Shown piece after piece: positions 42,982 through 51,335 of a DNA stretch of 64,000 nt (positions are counted from its first letter, which is position 1; the number at the start of each line of letters is the position of its first letter). Where the stretch lies: positions 3,906,001 through 3,970,000 of the forward strand of contig NZ_CP060714.1 of assembly GCF_014395975.1 (NCBI RefSeq). The letters run 5' to 3'. Source of the DNA: Diaphorobacter ruginosibacter (GTDB lineage Bacteria > Pseudomonadota > Gammaproteobacteria > Burkholderiales > Burkholderiaceae_C). A model generated the notes under the pieces. The model worked only from the letters and a program-made list of their open reading frames with translations. It was not told the DNA's origin and did not search any database. A program made the position numbers and the translations under genes.

Positions 42982-44379
42982 TCAGCGCGCGACTTCCACG
43001 CGAGCCACCGGACGCGGCATCAGCAGGTGGACACCCAGCATCACCAGCAGATTCGCGGCCAGGCTGATGAGGCCCAGGTTGAACCCGCCAAAGTCCGGCT
43101 GCACCAGGTACATGGTGATCGCCGACACCTGGCCCACCAGGATGCCCAGCGCCACGGCCGCGGGTCGTACGCCCAGGCGGAACAGGATCACCACCACCCC
43201 CGGGAAGAACTGCGTGACGCCGTAGTACGCCGTGTTGATCAGCGTGAGCATCAGGTTCGGCGTGAACAGTGTCATCACGATCGACAGCAGCAGGTAGCCC
43301 ACGATCACGATCTTGGATGCGAACTTCTGCTTCTGCTCGGGCATCGACGGGATCAGGTTGCGCGTGACGATCGGCCCGATGGCAAGGCAGATGCCGGCCA
43401 GGACGAGCAGGCCCGACAGCGCCGCACCGGCGGCCACGAGTCCCAGCAGCCACCCCGGGAGCAGGCGGATCGCCGCCGCGAAGAAGGCTTCGTTGGGCGA
43501 GGCGAGCTGCAGGTTCTGGCTGATCGCATAGTACGAGGCCAGCACCAGGAACGGATACATCAGCATGTACAGCGGCATCACGATCTGCGTGCGGCGGATG
43601 GTGTTGGCGCTCTTGGCCGTGAAGAAGTTCTGGATCGCGAACGGCATCATGTAGAAGCCCATCGCCTGGAAGAAGATGGTGCTCATCGAGAAGCGCAGCT
43701 CGGTCGTGTTCATGTGGTTGCTCACCTTGGCGCTTGCCGCCAGGAACACGTCGGCCACGCCGGCGTGCATGGCCACCGCGGTGCCCGTGACGATGATCGC
43801 CACCAGCATCACCACGTCCTTGAGGATGGCGATGTACGAGGTGGCGCGAACGCCAGAGATGGCGATATAGGTGAAGGCCAGCGCCGCCGAGATCAGCACC
43901 AGGTGCAGCGGCGTGAAGTTCCAGCCCAGGCCCTTGAGTGCGGCGACCAGTCCCGTGAATTGCAACTGCCCCCACGGCAGGAGGAACAGGATGGCCGAGC
44001 CTGCGACGATCAGCTCCAGGGCGCGGCTGCGGTAGTGGCCCTTGAACAGGTCGGGCAGCGTGATCGCGTTGTGGCGCGCACCGGCCTCCCAGATCTTCGG
44101 CCCGAGGAAATATCCCAACGGATAGGCCAGCAGGATGTAGCCGAGGAACCAGACCCCGTACGTCGGCCCCTTGGCATAGATGCCGCCCGGAAAGCCCACC
44201 ATCGTGCCGATGCTGTAGACCTCGCCGGCCGCCAGGAAGAACACCAGCCACGCGCCGAACTGGCGCGACGCCACGAAGAAGTCATGCACGCTCTGTGATT
44301 CGCCACCGCCCTTGCGCGAGCGGATGGCCAGGTACAGCGAGTAGAGGATGAAGCCCACGAAAACGATCGATGCCATCAT
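42982..44379 (-). CDS. Sodium:solute symporter (SSS family)
   Basis: A 465-residue transporter with about 12-13 membrane helices. Conserved features are the first helix SIVFVGFILYSLYLAIRSRKG, DFFVASRQFGAW, AAGEVYSIGTMVGFPGGIYAKG and PFAIQNFFTAKSANTIRRTQ. The preceding gene encodes the DUF3311 small membrane protein usually paired with this subgroup. The downstream amidohydrolase starts 33 bases after its stop. It probably takes up an organic acid, amide or peptide-like substrate with sodium. Confidence 0.92.
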   Translation of the reverse strand: MMASIVFVGFILYSLYLAIRSRKGGGESQSVHDFFVASRQFGAWLVFFLAAGEVYSIGTMVGFPGGIYAKGPTYGVWFLGYILLAYPLGYFLGPKIWEAGARHNAITLPDLFKGHYRSRALELIVAGSAILFLLPWGQLQFTGLVAALKGLGWNFTPLHLVLISAALAFTYIAISGVRATSYIAILKDVVMLVAIIVTGTAVAMHAGVADVFLAASAKVSNHMNTTELRFSMSTIFFQAMGFYMMPFAIQNFFTAKSANTIRRTQIVMPLYMLMYPFLVLASYYAISQNLQLASPNEAFFAAAIRLLPGWLLGLVAAGAALSGLLVLAGICLAIGPIVTRNLIPSMPEQKQKFASKIVIVGYLLLSIVMTLFTPNLMLTLINTAYYGVTQFFPGVVVILFRLGVRPAAVALGILVGQVSAITMYLVQPDFGGFNLGLISLAANLLVMLGVHLLMPRPVARVEVAR

Positions 44380-44394
44380 GTCCTTCTCCCTGTC

Positions 44395-44610
44395 TCAATG
44401 CTGCTCGGCGGCCGCATCTGCGTCCGGCCCGTCGCGATCGAAAAGAATCCAGCACAGGTACATGCAGGCCGAAGTCAGCACGAACCAGATGAAGATCCAC
44501 ATGTAGATGAATGGAACGCCAAGGACGAACATGTCCACCGACGCCACCCACGGAAGCAGCCCGATCACCGCCATGTACGGTATCCCGAGCCCGATCAGAA
44601 CCTTGAGCAT
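44395..44610 (-). CDS. DUF3311 small membrane protein
   Basis: A 71-residue protein with two hydrophobic segments (residues about 5-25 and 31-55), short charged C-terminus. DUF3311 proteins are typically encoded just before SSS symporters, and this gene ends 15 bases ahead of one. It may be an accessory subunit. GACAGGAGACAAGCA precedes the ATG at 44610, a clear ribosome-binding site. It begins the symporter-amidohydrolase-CobW transcription unit, divergent from a LysR gene. Confidence 0.88.
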   Translation of the reverse strand: MLKVLIGLGIPYMAVIGLLPWVASVDMFVLGVPFIYMWIFIWFVLTSACMYLCWILFDRDGPDADAAAEQH

Positions 44611-44743
44611 TGCTTGTCTCCTGTCGCTTTGAAATACATGCGGTCACGCGTTTCGAGCCTCGCGCCGCCTTTGAAATCAATGGTAGAAACTTCGTTCATA
44701 TAATTCAAATGCAATTTTTTGGAAGAAAGCATGAGGCAAACTC

Positions 44744-45682
44744 ATGGATTCACAGAAACTGAGGCATCTGCTCGCCATCGTCGAGCACGGCACCTTCTCC
44801 GATGCCGCCCGCGCGGTGCATCTCACGCAGCCTGCGCTCAGCCGGAGCATCCGCGCGCTGGAAGATGAACTGAAGGTGCAGCTCTTCGACCGCGGCGCAC
44901 GGCGTGCGCGCCTGACGGTCTTCGGCGAGCTGGTGGCGGAGCGCGCGCGGCGCATGCGACTCGAGATGACGCAGCTGCAGCGAGACATGGAACTGCTGCG
45001 CGGCGCGGAAGAAGGACAGCTCAACGTGGGCTTTGCACCAGGGCCCGCAGCGCTGCTGCTCACCCCGTTCCTGATCCACATGGCACAGCGCCACCCTCGC
45101 ATCAAGGTACGCACGGAGATGACATCAACCACGGCCCTGCTGGAGAGCCTGAACGCCGAAGACATCGACGCCATCGTCGGCGACGGCTACATCCTGCGCA
45201 GCGCGGGCGGCGTGGACATCGAGCCGCTCGGCGACCTGGAGGCCGGCATGGTCTGCCGCGCGGGCCACCCGATATTGAAGAACCGGCGCATCGACTTCGA
45301 TACGCTGCGCCAATATCCCCTGGCGACGACAACCCTCAGCACGGCCATCACCCGCCGCCTGGTCGACCTGTGGGGCCCCGAGGCAGAGCAGGACAAACTC
45401 TTCACCCTGCACTGCAACGACCTGGAGACCCTGCGCAAGGTCACCCTGGCCAGCGACACGTTGCTGTTCGGCATCCTCGCCCTCACCAAGGAAGAAAGAG
45501 CGCGCGGCGAGATGGTGGAGGTGGCGCTGCCGGTCGATCCGGGGCGCTATGGCCACTACGGCATCGCGCGCATCACGGGCAGAACGCTCTCGCCCGCACT
45601 CCAGCTGCTGTACGCGTTCACCCGCACACGCTGGCGTGAAATGCAGGAGGAGCCGCCGGGCCCGGCGAGCAGGCCGCAATGA
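44744..45682 (+). CDS. LysR-family regulator divergent from the symporter operon
   Basis: A 312-residue LysR-type regulator. The winged helix is KLRHLLAIVEHGTFSDAARAVHLTQPALSRSIRALEDEL (residues 5-43) and the effector domain spans residues about 90-300. It is divergent from the DUF3311-symporter-amidohydrolase genes with a 133-base gap, so it is the likely local regulator of that operon, probably responding to the imported substrate or its hydrolysis product. Confidence 0.9.
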   Translation: MDSQKLRHLLAIVEHGTFSDAARAVHLTQPALSRSIRALEDELKVQLFDRGARRARLTVFGELVAERARRMRLEMTQLQRDMELLRGAEEGQLNVGFAPGPAALLLTPFLIHMAQRHPRIKVRTEMTSTTALLESLNAEDIDAIVGDGYILRSAGGVDIEPLGDLEAGMVCRAGHPILKNRRIDFDTLRQYPLATTTLSTAITRRLVDLWGPEAEQDKLFTLHCNDLETLRKVTLASDTLLFGILALTKEERARGEMVEVALPVDPGRYGHYGIARITGRTLSPALQLLYAFTRTRWREMQEEPPGPASRPQ

Positions 45683-45766
45683 ACAGTCACCCTGTGGATA
45701 CGGCCGCACGCCTCACCCGTGCAGCAGGGGCCATGGTCATCTTGCGGAATAGGGGAAATAGGTTGT

Positions 45767-46414
45767 TCAATACACCGCCCCGGCTCCCATCTTGATGTCC
45801 TCGGGAAAAGCGAGCGCCGTGCTTGCCATCACGCGGATGGCTTCGGCCTGCATCTCCAGGGAAAGACTCGGCGCACCGGGATGCCGCGCGGCAATCTGCG
45901 GCAGGTAGGGCACGTGGATGAAGCCGCCGCGCAGGTCCGGGCGCTCGGTGGCAATGTAGTGCGCGAGAACGTAGAAGATGGCGTTGCAGTTGTAGGTTCC
46001 CGCCGTCTGCGAAACCGACGCCGGGATGCCTGCGGTGCGCAACGCGCGCAGCATCGCCTTGATGGGCAGCGTGGAGAAATACGCGGCAGGACCGCCGGCA
46101 ATCACCGGCTCGTCGATGGGCTGGTTGCCCGCGTTGTCGGGAATGCGCGCATCCACCATATTGATGGCGACGCGTTCGATGGAGATATCGGGCCGCCCGC
46201 TGGCCTGCCCCAGGCAGAGCACCACTTGTGGCTGCGTCTCCTCGATGGCCTCGATGAGTGCCTGCCGCACCGCTCCGATCACGCAGGGCAGCTGGCGCGC
46301 CACGAGCGAGGCATCGCCGATGCGCTCACCATGGACCCGCCTGGCGGCCTCCCACGAGGGATTGATGGTTTCGCCCTCGAAGGGCTCGATGCCGGTGACC
46401 AGGATGTTCTGCAT
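45767..46414 (-). CDS. pcp: Pyroglutamyl-peptidase I
   Basis: A 215-residue cytoplasmic cysteine peptidase that removes N-terminal pyroglutamate from peptides. The triad is Glu80 (ISIERVA), Cys143 (GTYNCNAIFY) and His167 (FIHVPYLP), at the canonical spacing. TGIEPFEGETINPSWEA is the standard start. It diverges from a LysR gene with a 94-base gap, which may regulate it. The upstream amidohydrolase cluster could supply amide-type substrates, but there is no direct link. Confidence 0.94.
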   Translation of the reverse strand: MQNILVTGIEPFEGETINPSWEAARRVHGERIGDASLVARQLPCVIGAVRQALIEAIEETQPQVVLCLGQASGRPDISIERVAINMVDARIPDNAGNQPIDEPVIAGGPAAYFSTLPIKAMLRALRTAGIPASVSQTAGTYNCNAIFYVLAHYIATERPDLRGGFIHVPYLPQIAARHPGAPSLSLEMQAEAIRVMASTALAFPEDIKMGAGAVY

Positions 46415-46490
46415 GGTGGACTGGAAATTTTCGCGATGAAGCGCTGCATGGTAGGCATGCGAACCATCATCCGGGAAATGGATAATGTGT

Positions 46491-46514
46491 ATTCATGGAA
46501 TTCATGAAATGAAT
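46491..46514. promoter_or_regulatory. ATTCAT repeat overlapping the start of a LysR gene
   Basis: ATTCAT occurs at 46491-46496 and again at 46500-46505, where it pairs with ATGAAT (46509-46514) in a perfect inverted repeat with three spacer bases. The start codon at 46509 lies inside the last arm. GATAAT at 46481-46486 could be the -10 box, which would give a very short leader. It may be an autoregulatory site. Confidence 0.45.
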
Positions 46515-47444
46515 CTGTCTGCCGTCGACCTGAACCTGCTCGTCGTCTTCGACGCGCTCCACGCCACACGCAACGTCACGGCCGCGGCGCAGCGCCTGCA
46601 TCGTGCGCAACCGTCCGTGAGCAACGCACTTTCGCGCCTGCGTTCGCTGTTCGGCGATGAGCTGTTCGTGCGCAGCGTGGGCGGCATGCAGCCCACGGAG
46701 CTCGCGCGCGACCTCGCACCGCTCGTCACACAGGTGCTGGAGCAGGTGCGCCATGCGCTGACGCTCGGCGTGCCATTCGACCCGGCGACGGCCGGCGACC
46801 GATGCATGACCATCGCCGCCAGCGACTATGCCGACATCGTTCTCGTGCCGCACTTGCTGGCCCTCATGCGCCGACAGGCACCCGGCGTCGATCTGCGCGT
46901 GGTGGCGCTGGAGCGCGGCGCCATCTACCACCAGCTCGACGATGGCGAGGTCGATGTCGCCATCGGCGGCCACCTCCAACCGCCCAAGCGCATGCTGCAG
47001 GAATTGCTGTTCAGCGAAGAATTTGTCTGCATCGCCGATCGCTCCAACCCACGGCTCGCTGGCAAGCGCATGACGCTCAAGCGTTACCTGGAACTGCCGC
47101 ACGCGCTCTTCGTTCCCAGCAATGACGGCTCCCGCAGAGGCGTCGTCGATTCCCGGCTCGACGGATTGGGCACGGGCCTGCGCCGACGCGTGGCCGCCAC
47201 CTTCGCGCATGTGGTGGCGCTGCCCTTTGCGGTGCGCGGCACCGACCTCGTCGCCACCATGGCCGAAAAGGTCGCAAGGCAGTTCCCGATGGAGCAGCTG
47301 GGCATCTGGCCGCTGCCGAAGGAGCTGGGCCCCCTGCGCTTCGATGTGGACATGGTCTACAGCCCGCGCACCCGCAACGAAGCCGCGGCGATCTGGCTCC
47401 GGGATTGCCTGCGCGAAGCATCGGAAGGCCTTCGGCGGGCTTGA
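46509..47444 (+). CDS. LysR-family regulator divergent from pcp
   Basis: A 311-residue LysR-type regulator of the NodD/SyrM-like subgroup: LNLLVVFDALHATRNVTAAAQRLHRAQPSVSNALSRLRSLF is its winged helix and GGMQPTELARDL follows. The effector domain ends at about residue 300. No ribosome-binding site is visible before the ATG at 46509, and a possible -10 box lies only 23 bases upstream, so translation may start on a short or leaderless mRNA. The earlier ATG at 46485 gives an unlikely MCIHGIHE extension. It may control pcp. Confidence 0.88.
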   Translation: MNLSAVDLNLLVVFDALHATRNVTAAAQRLHRAQPSVSNALSRLRSLFGDELFVRSVGGMQPTELARDLAPLVTQVLEQVRHALTLGVPFDPATAGDRCMTIAASDYADIVLVPHLLALMRRQAPGVDLRVVALERGAIYHQLDDGEVDVAIGGHLQPPKRMLQELLFSEEFVCIADRSNPRLAGKRMTLKRYLELPHALFVPSNDGSRRGVVDSRLDGLGTGLRRRVAATFAHVVALPFAVRGTDLVATMAEKVARQFPMEQLGIWPLPKELGPLRFDVDMVYSPRTRNEAAAIWLRDCLREASEGLRRA

Positions 47445-47543
47445 GCTGCCGTCATGGGGTCATCCGCCGAGTGCCAAATACAGAGGATGGACATCGGCTC
47501 TGTAAGCAAAAGCCTGACGATGGGCTAGCTGCGGCCAGAAAGC

Positions 47544-47567
47544 AAAAAAGCCACCCTTTCAGGTAGC
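47544..47567 (-). terminator. Terminator for tRNA-Ser
   Basis: On the minus strand GCTACC pairs with GGTGGC (one G-U pair) and is followed by a run of Ts. It stands 36 bases after the tRNA-Ser 3' end. Confidence 0.75.
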
Positions 47568-47603
47568 TTCTTCGTTTGAATTCAATGATTTACATGCAAT
47601 CAT

Positions 47604-47693
<90 letters not shown>

Positions 47694-47821
47694 GCGACTC
47701 GAAGCTGAGATTATAGCATTGAATTTTTGGTGTTTTGGCAAACTTGGATATTTTCCCGTACAGCACCGTTCTGTCGAGACGTGCCGCGGCACGCGCATAC
47801 AAAGTTGAGGATGACTTTCAC

Positions 47822-48415
47822 ATGAGCATGTTCACATGGCTTCGGAAACTGATCAGCAGCACCCCTGCCGCCACGGGTCCACAGTCACCTTCTCCCGATG
47901 TGTCGCTGGCGAATGGCGAGCATTGGCGGGCCTTATGCACGGCTGCCGGGAGGGCGCTGGTTCCGGATGATGCGGACGCGCTATGGAGCGAAGTGGAACA
48001 GGCGCTCAACGAGCCTGAGCACTACTTCAGCCGCTTTGCCGATGATCTTGCCCAGCGGGGCATCGAAAGTCCAGACGCTGTATCTCCCTGGTTGGCGCTG
48101 GTCGATGGCTTGCAGCGCCGGGAGCAGGTCCATGAAATGGATTGGAAGCTGGACATGGGGGAGCTGATCTGGGGTCTTCAGCAACTTCAATTCTCGCGGC
48201 AACGTGAGATTTCGCTGGATGCACTCGCAGGCAGCAAAGCCATGGGTCATGATGCGTTGACGGAGGCCGGGGCCCATCTCCGCTCACAGGGCGTTGCGCT
48301 GGTCACATTCGATATCGACAGCGACAGCTACCCGCTGAGCCTGTTGGCGCAGGAGGACACGGAGCCTCTTGAGGAACTGGCAAAACGCGTGGGACGGAAG
48401 TTGATTGCACTTTAG
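47822..48415 (+). CDS. DUF6630-like protein
   Basis: A 197-residue protein of unknown function, without signal peptide or membrane segment. It is acidic and helical, and the C-terminal half (LQFSRQREISLDALAGS, then ALVTFDIDSDSYPLSLL) resembles the DUF6630 family from memory. The ATG at 47822 follows GAGG by about 11 bases; a second ATG at 47828 is equally possible. It stands alone between tRNA-Ser and a methyltransferase gene. Confidence 0.65.
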   Translation: MSMFTWLRKLISSTPAATGPQSPSPDVSLANGEHWRALCTAAGRALVPDDADALWSEVEQALNEPEHYFSRFADDLAQRGIESPDAVSPWLALVDGLQRREQVHEMDWKLDMGELIWGLQQLQFSRQREISLDALAGSKAMGHDALTEAGAHLRSQGVALVTFDIDSDSYPLSLLAQEDTEPLEELAKRVGRKLIAL

Positions 48416-48580
48416 AACAACAACGTCAAACCGCCCACAGACTTGAGAAGTGCCTGGCCCCATTGACTAAGTTTGCGCAGAAGTGCAAATTCATTTCCTG
48501 AGCCTGATGAGCCGCGAAGTCAGAATCCAGCATCGTGGCTTCGCACCTAAAGAACCGAAGACTCAGGAAAAGAGGATCAG

Positions 48581-49273
48581 ATGAATTTCGAAGCCGCCCG
48601 GCAATTGGTCGCTTCCGTCACCCATTGGCATCACCGCTTCGAGATCTATCCGGAAGTCATCACTCCCGGTTCCTACGACCCTGGGTTCCTGCTGGACGAG
48701 ATCGGGTTTCCCGCTGATCTGACAGGTCAGCGCGTGTTGGACATCGGCCCTTCCGATGGATTCTTTTCGCTGGCCGCCCAGAAGCTCGGAGCCCATGTCG
48801 TGGCCGTCGACTACCGGGCCAAGGATGCCCACGGGTTCGGTGCCATGGAGCGGATCACGGGCCGCTCGTTCGAGTACCACTGCGCGAACATTTTCGACCT
48901 GGATGCATCGAAACTCGGAACCTTCGACCATGTACTCTTTCTCGGTGTGCTATACCACCTGCCTGACATGATGAAGGCCCTTGCAATCGTCCGCTCGCTG
49001 CGCCATGGAGCGATGTACATCGAAAGCAATGCTGCGAACGAACTGCCCCAGCACATTGCGCTCGCCCGTTATTACGAGCAGGACACCCTGGCTGGCGACA
49101 TCACCAACTTCTGGTCTCCCAACGCTGCCTGCATTCGCGACATGGCGAAGGATTGCGCCTTCGACCTCGTCACAGACAAGACGTGGGGAGACCGCTACTT
49201 TGGTCGCTATACCGTGAACAACGATCCTGCACGCAGACGCAAGATGCAACTCGGCTACGGGCTTTTAGCGTAG
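48581..49273 (+). CDS. Class I SAM-dependent methyltransferase
   Basis: A 230-residue methyltransferase. Motif I is VLDIGPSDGFFSL near residues 51-63, the acidic strand end is VVAVDYRAKD, and DHVLFLGVLYHLPD is motif post-II. The latter, with the N-terminal WHHRFEIYPEV, recalls the CmoB/DUF1698 group that alkylates tRNA uridine or small molecules, but it is shorter than CmoB. GAGGATCAG precedes the ATG at 48581. The substrate is not known. It has no partner gene and ends about 100 bases before a terminator-like hairpin. Confidence 0.82.
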   Translation: MNFEAARQLVASVTHWHHRFEIYPEVITPGSYDPGFLLDEIGFPADLTGQRVLDIGPSDGFFSLAAQKLGAHVVAVDYRAKDAHGFGAMERITGRSFEYHCANIFDLDASKLGTFDHVLFLGVLYHLPDMMKALAIVRSLRHGAMYIESNAANELPQHIALARYYEQDTLAGDITNFWSPNAACIRDMAKDCAFDLVTDKTWGDRYFGRYTVNNDPARRRKMQLGYGLLA

Positions 49274-49380
49274 GCCCAGCCGTATTTCGTACCCAAGGCC
49301 GATAAGCAGTGACAGCTCGCAGATGGCTATGCGATCAAGAATGCGGGTAAAACAGACATGTTGGAAGGTAGAAATGGAAA

Positions 49381-49399
49381 ACGGTCCACATGGGACCGT
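49381..49399. terminator. Terminator-like hairpin between convergent genes
   Basis: ACGGTCC (49381-49387) pairs with GGACCGT (49393-49399) around a five-base loop. On the minus strand TTTTCCATTTC follows, suitable for ending the IPTL-type gene; on the plus strand CTTTC follows after the methyltransferase gene. Confidence 0.7.
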
Positions 49400-49472
49400 C
49401 TTTCATGAATTCTTATCAACGAGAACGCAGAAGCACAGATTTCGATGAATTCGATCGAACCCCTGTGGCCGG

Positions 49473-51224
49473 TCAGCTCTCCCTGACGCGGCGCCCCCCC
49501 ACTGCGGCGAATCCAGCCAAGATCATCGACAGCAAGACCAGCGCCCATTGCCCCAATGTGGGCACGGGCGTCACTGCCATCGCGCCGGCTGTTGCCACCG
49601 TACCGCTGAAAACCTGCGAGACGGGAGCACCCGAAGCTTTGACCAGCGCCACCGTCTGCGGCACTGCACTGCTGTCGGTCACGGTCACCAGGCTGGTGTA
49701 GTCCCCCGCATTGGTCGGCGTGCCGCTGAGCACGCCGTCCGCCGACAGGCTCAGCCCCGCAGGCAGCGGCTGGCTGCTGTCCGTCGCTGCCCATGTGTAG
49801 GGCGGAATGCCACCTGACGCGGCCAGTGTCAGGCTGTAGTGCTTGCCTGCCTGCAAGGTGCCAAGATCCGTCGTGGTCACCGCAAGATCTGGAGGCGCAA
49901 TGAAAAACGTCTGCTGCACCCGCGGGGCAGCGATGTAACTGGCATTGCCTGCCTGATCGGCATGGACGGTGCAGGTCCCTGTACTGGTAAAGCTCACTAA
50001 ATGGCCCGAGATGGAGCAATGGCTCGCGCTGGCGGCATCTACGGCAAAGGTAACCTCATTGTCGGAGCCACCTCCTGTGGCCCCCACCGTATAACTACCG
50101 CCCGTGCGCGCATCGGTAGGCACCTCCGAAGTAAACACAATCGATTGCAGACCCATACACCGTACATCCACATTGCCGACATTCGCCTGCATATCACTGC
50201 CGGCAGGGTTGCTCACTTCACAGACCTGCCCAACCGGCTGCCGGGCAATGGCTACGCTATAGCTGCCGCCCCATTCCAGGCTGGAGAGAAACTCGTAGGG
50301 GCCGTTGCCCGTGATATCGAGGCTCTCATTCTCTGCTGTTTGCAATTGCAATTGCAACCCACTGCCTGTCAAGCCGCTCACCTGCCCTCCGACCGACAGA
50401 CTGGTCATTCCATGGACGACCATGACGACATGCATGTTCGGGAAGCCGAGACTCCCGACAGTGACAATGTCCACGACACCGCAATTAGGCGCACGGATAT
50501 AGGACGGGGCACCTGCAGGGTTGATAGGAGCCGTGTTGTTGGAGCCGATGAAGAACTTGTAGCCCGCTGCCTGCCCGTTGGGTGTAAATACCTCGACCAC
50601 TAGATCGTGGCTGTTGCCATCAAGCACGGCAGTGATGGGGACGCTCAAGATGGTCTTGCTTTGGTTCGCAACGGAGACTTCGGCCATGCCAATCGGTGTG
50701 CCAAGGTTGGCCACATTCAAGCTGGCCTCGTTGGGAATGGAATACAGCCTGACGACAACGGGTTGCGGGCCACCGCTCGCCTGCTCGATGCCTATGTCCA
50801 CGCTGCTCACCGCCACACGAGCCATTCCAATGCTGCCGCTCAGATCAAACCGGCGGTAATAGCTGTTGTCGGTGTGCTTCCCTTCCGAGTTGCACGAGAT
50901 TGAATTGGCGGTCTGGATCTCCAACGAACCGCTTTGTGTCAACGACCACATCGGATCCGGGCTGGACAGTGTGCCCAACGGCCCCGCCACAGCCCTGGCG
51001 GGCTTGGCCGCCGGATGCCCTACTTCCACCGGATGGGGATTGACTGAGAGCCGAGGAGTGGCCAAAGCCGCCGGTACGACGAGTACCAAAGTCAGCAACG
51101 CCAATGCTCGGCGCAACCTGCCTATCCAGGTCTGGCCCCCCACCTGCCTATGGCTGGCGCCATGGCTCAAGAACGGGACTAAAAGTTGGGGTTCACGGAT
51201 GCCGTGCACTGATGTATCTCCCAT
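49473..51224 (-). CDS. Exported Ig-module protein with IPTL-type C-terminal sorting signal (copy A)
   Basis: A 583-residue protein with an N-terminal signal segment near residues 38-56 (RALALLTLVLVVPAALA). The body has a beta-rich region and, from about residue 430, a putative Ig module with SGGIPPYTWAATD, SLSADGVLSGTP and AGDYTSLVTVTDSS. The C-terminus is VPTLGQWALVLLSMILAG followed by a basic end (GRRVRES), the IPTL-CTERM tripartite signal recognised by exosortase-type enzymes in beta-proteobacteria. It is the first of three such genes in a row. The ligand or structural role is unknown. Several upstream ATGs exist, and the N-terminus is uncertain. Confidence 0.82.
   Translation of the reverse strand: MGDTSVHGIREPQLLVPFLSHGASHRQVGGQTWIGRLRRALALLTLVLVVPAALATPRLSVNPHPVEVGHPAAKPARAVAGPLGTLSSPDPMWSLTQSGSLEIQTANSISCNSEGKHTDNSYYRRFDLSGSIGMARVAVSSVDIGIEQASGGPQPVVVRLYSIPNEASLNVANLGTPIGMAEVSVANQSKTILSVPITAVLDGNSHDLVVEVFTPNGQAAGYKFFIGSNNTAPINPAGAPSYIRAPNCGVVDIVTVGSLGFPNMHVVMVVHGMTSLSVGGQVSGLTGSGLQLQLQTAENESLDITGNGPYEFLSSLEWGGSYSVAIARQPVGQVCEVSNPAGSDMQANVGNVDVRCMGLQSIVFTSEVPTDARTGGSYTVGATGGGSDNEVTFAVDAASASHCSISGHLVSFTSTGTCTVHADQAGNASYIAAPRVQQTFFIAPPDLAVTTTDLGTLQAGKHYSLTLAASGGIPPYTWAATDSSQPLPAGLSLSADGVLSGTPTNAGDYTSLVTVTDSSAVPQTVALVKASGAPVSQVFSGTVATAGAMAVTPVPTLGQWALVLLSMILAGFAAVGGRRVRES
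49528..49701 (-). repeat. Conserved 174-base module shared with the next IPTL gene (copy A)
   Basis: This stretch encodes the end of the Ig module and the start of the sorting tail. It aligns without gaps to 51448-51621 with 8 mismatches by hand count, far more similar than the rest of the two genes. Confidence 0.9.
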
Positions 51225-51335
51225 CGGTTCTTCCTCCCGGCATCGTCAAACAGTTACATGCCAGATCGTCCGGTACGCTAGCCCTGGCACATTGACGCCA
51301 CCGGCGGTATATTCAGACACCAAACATTACACACA

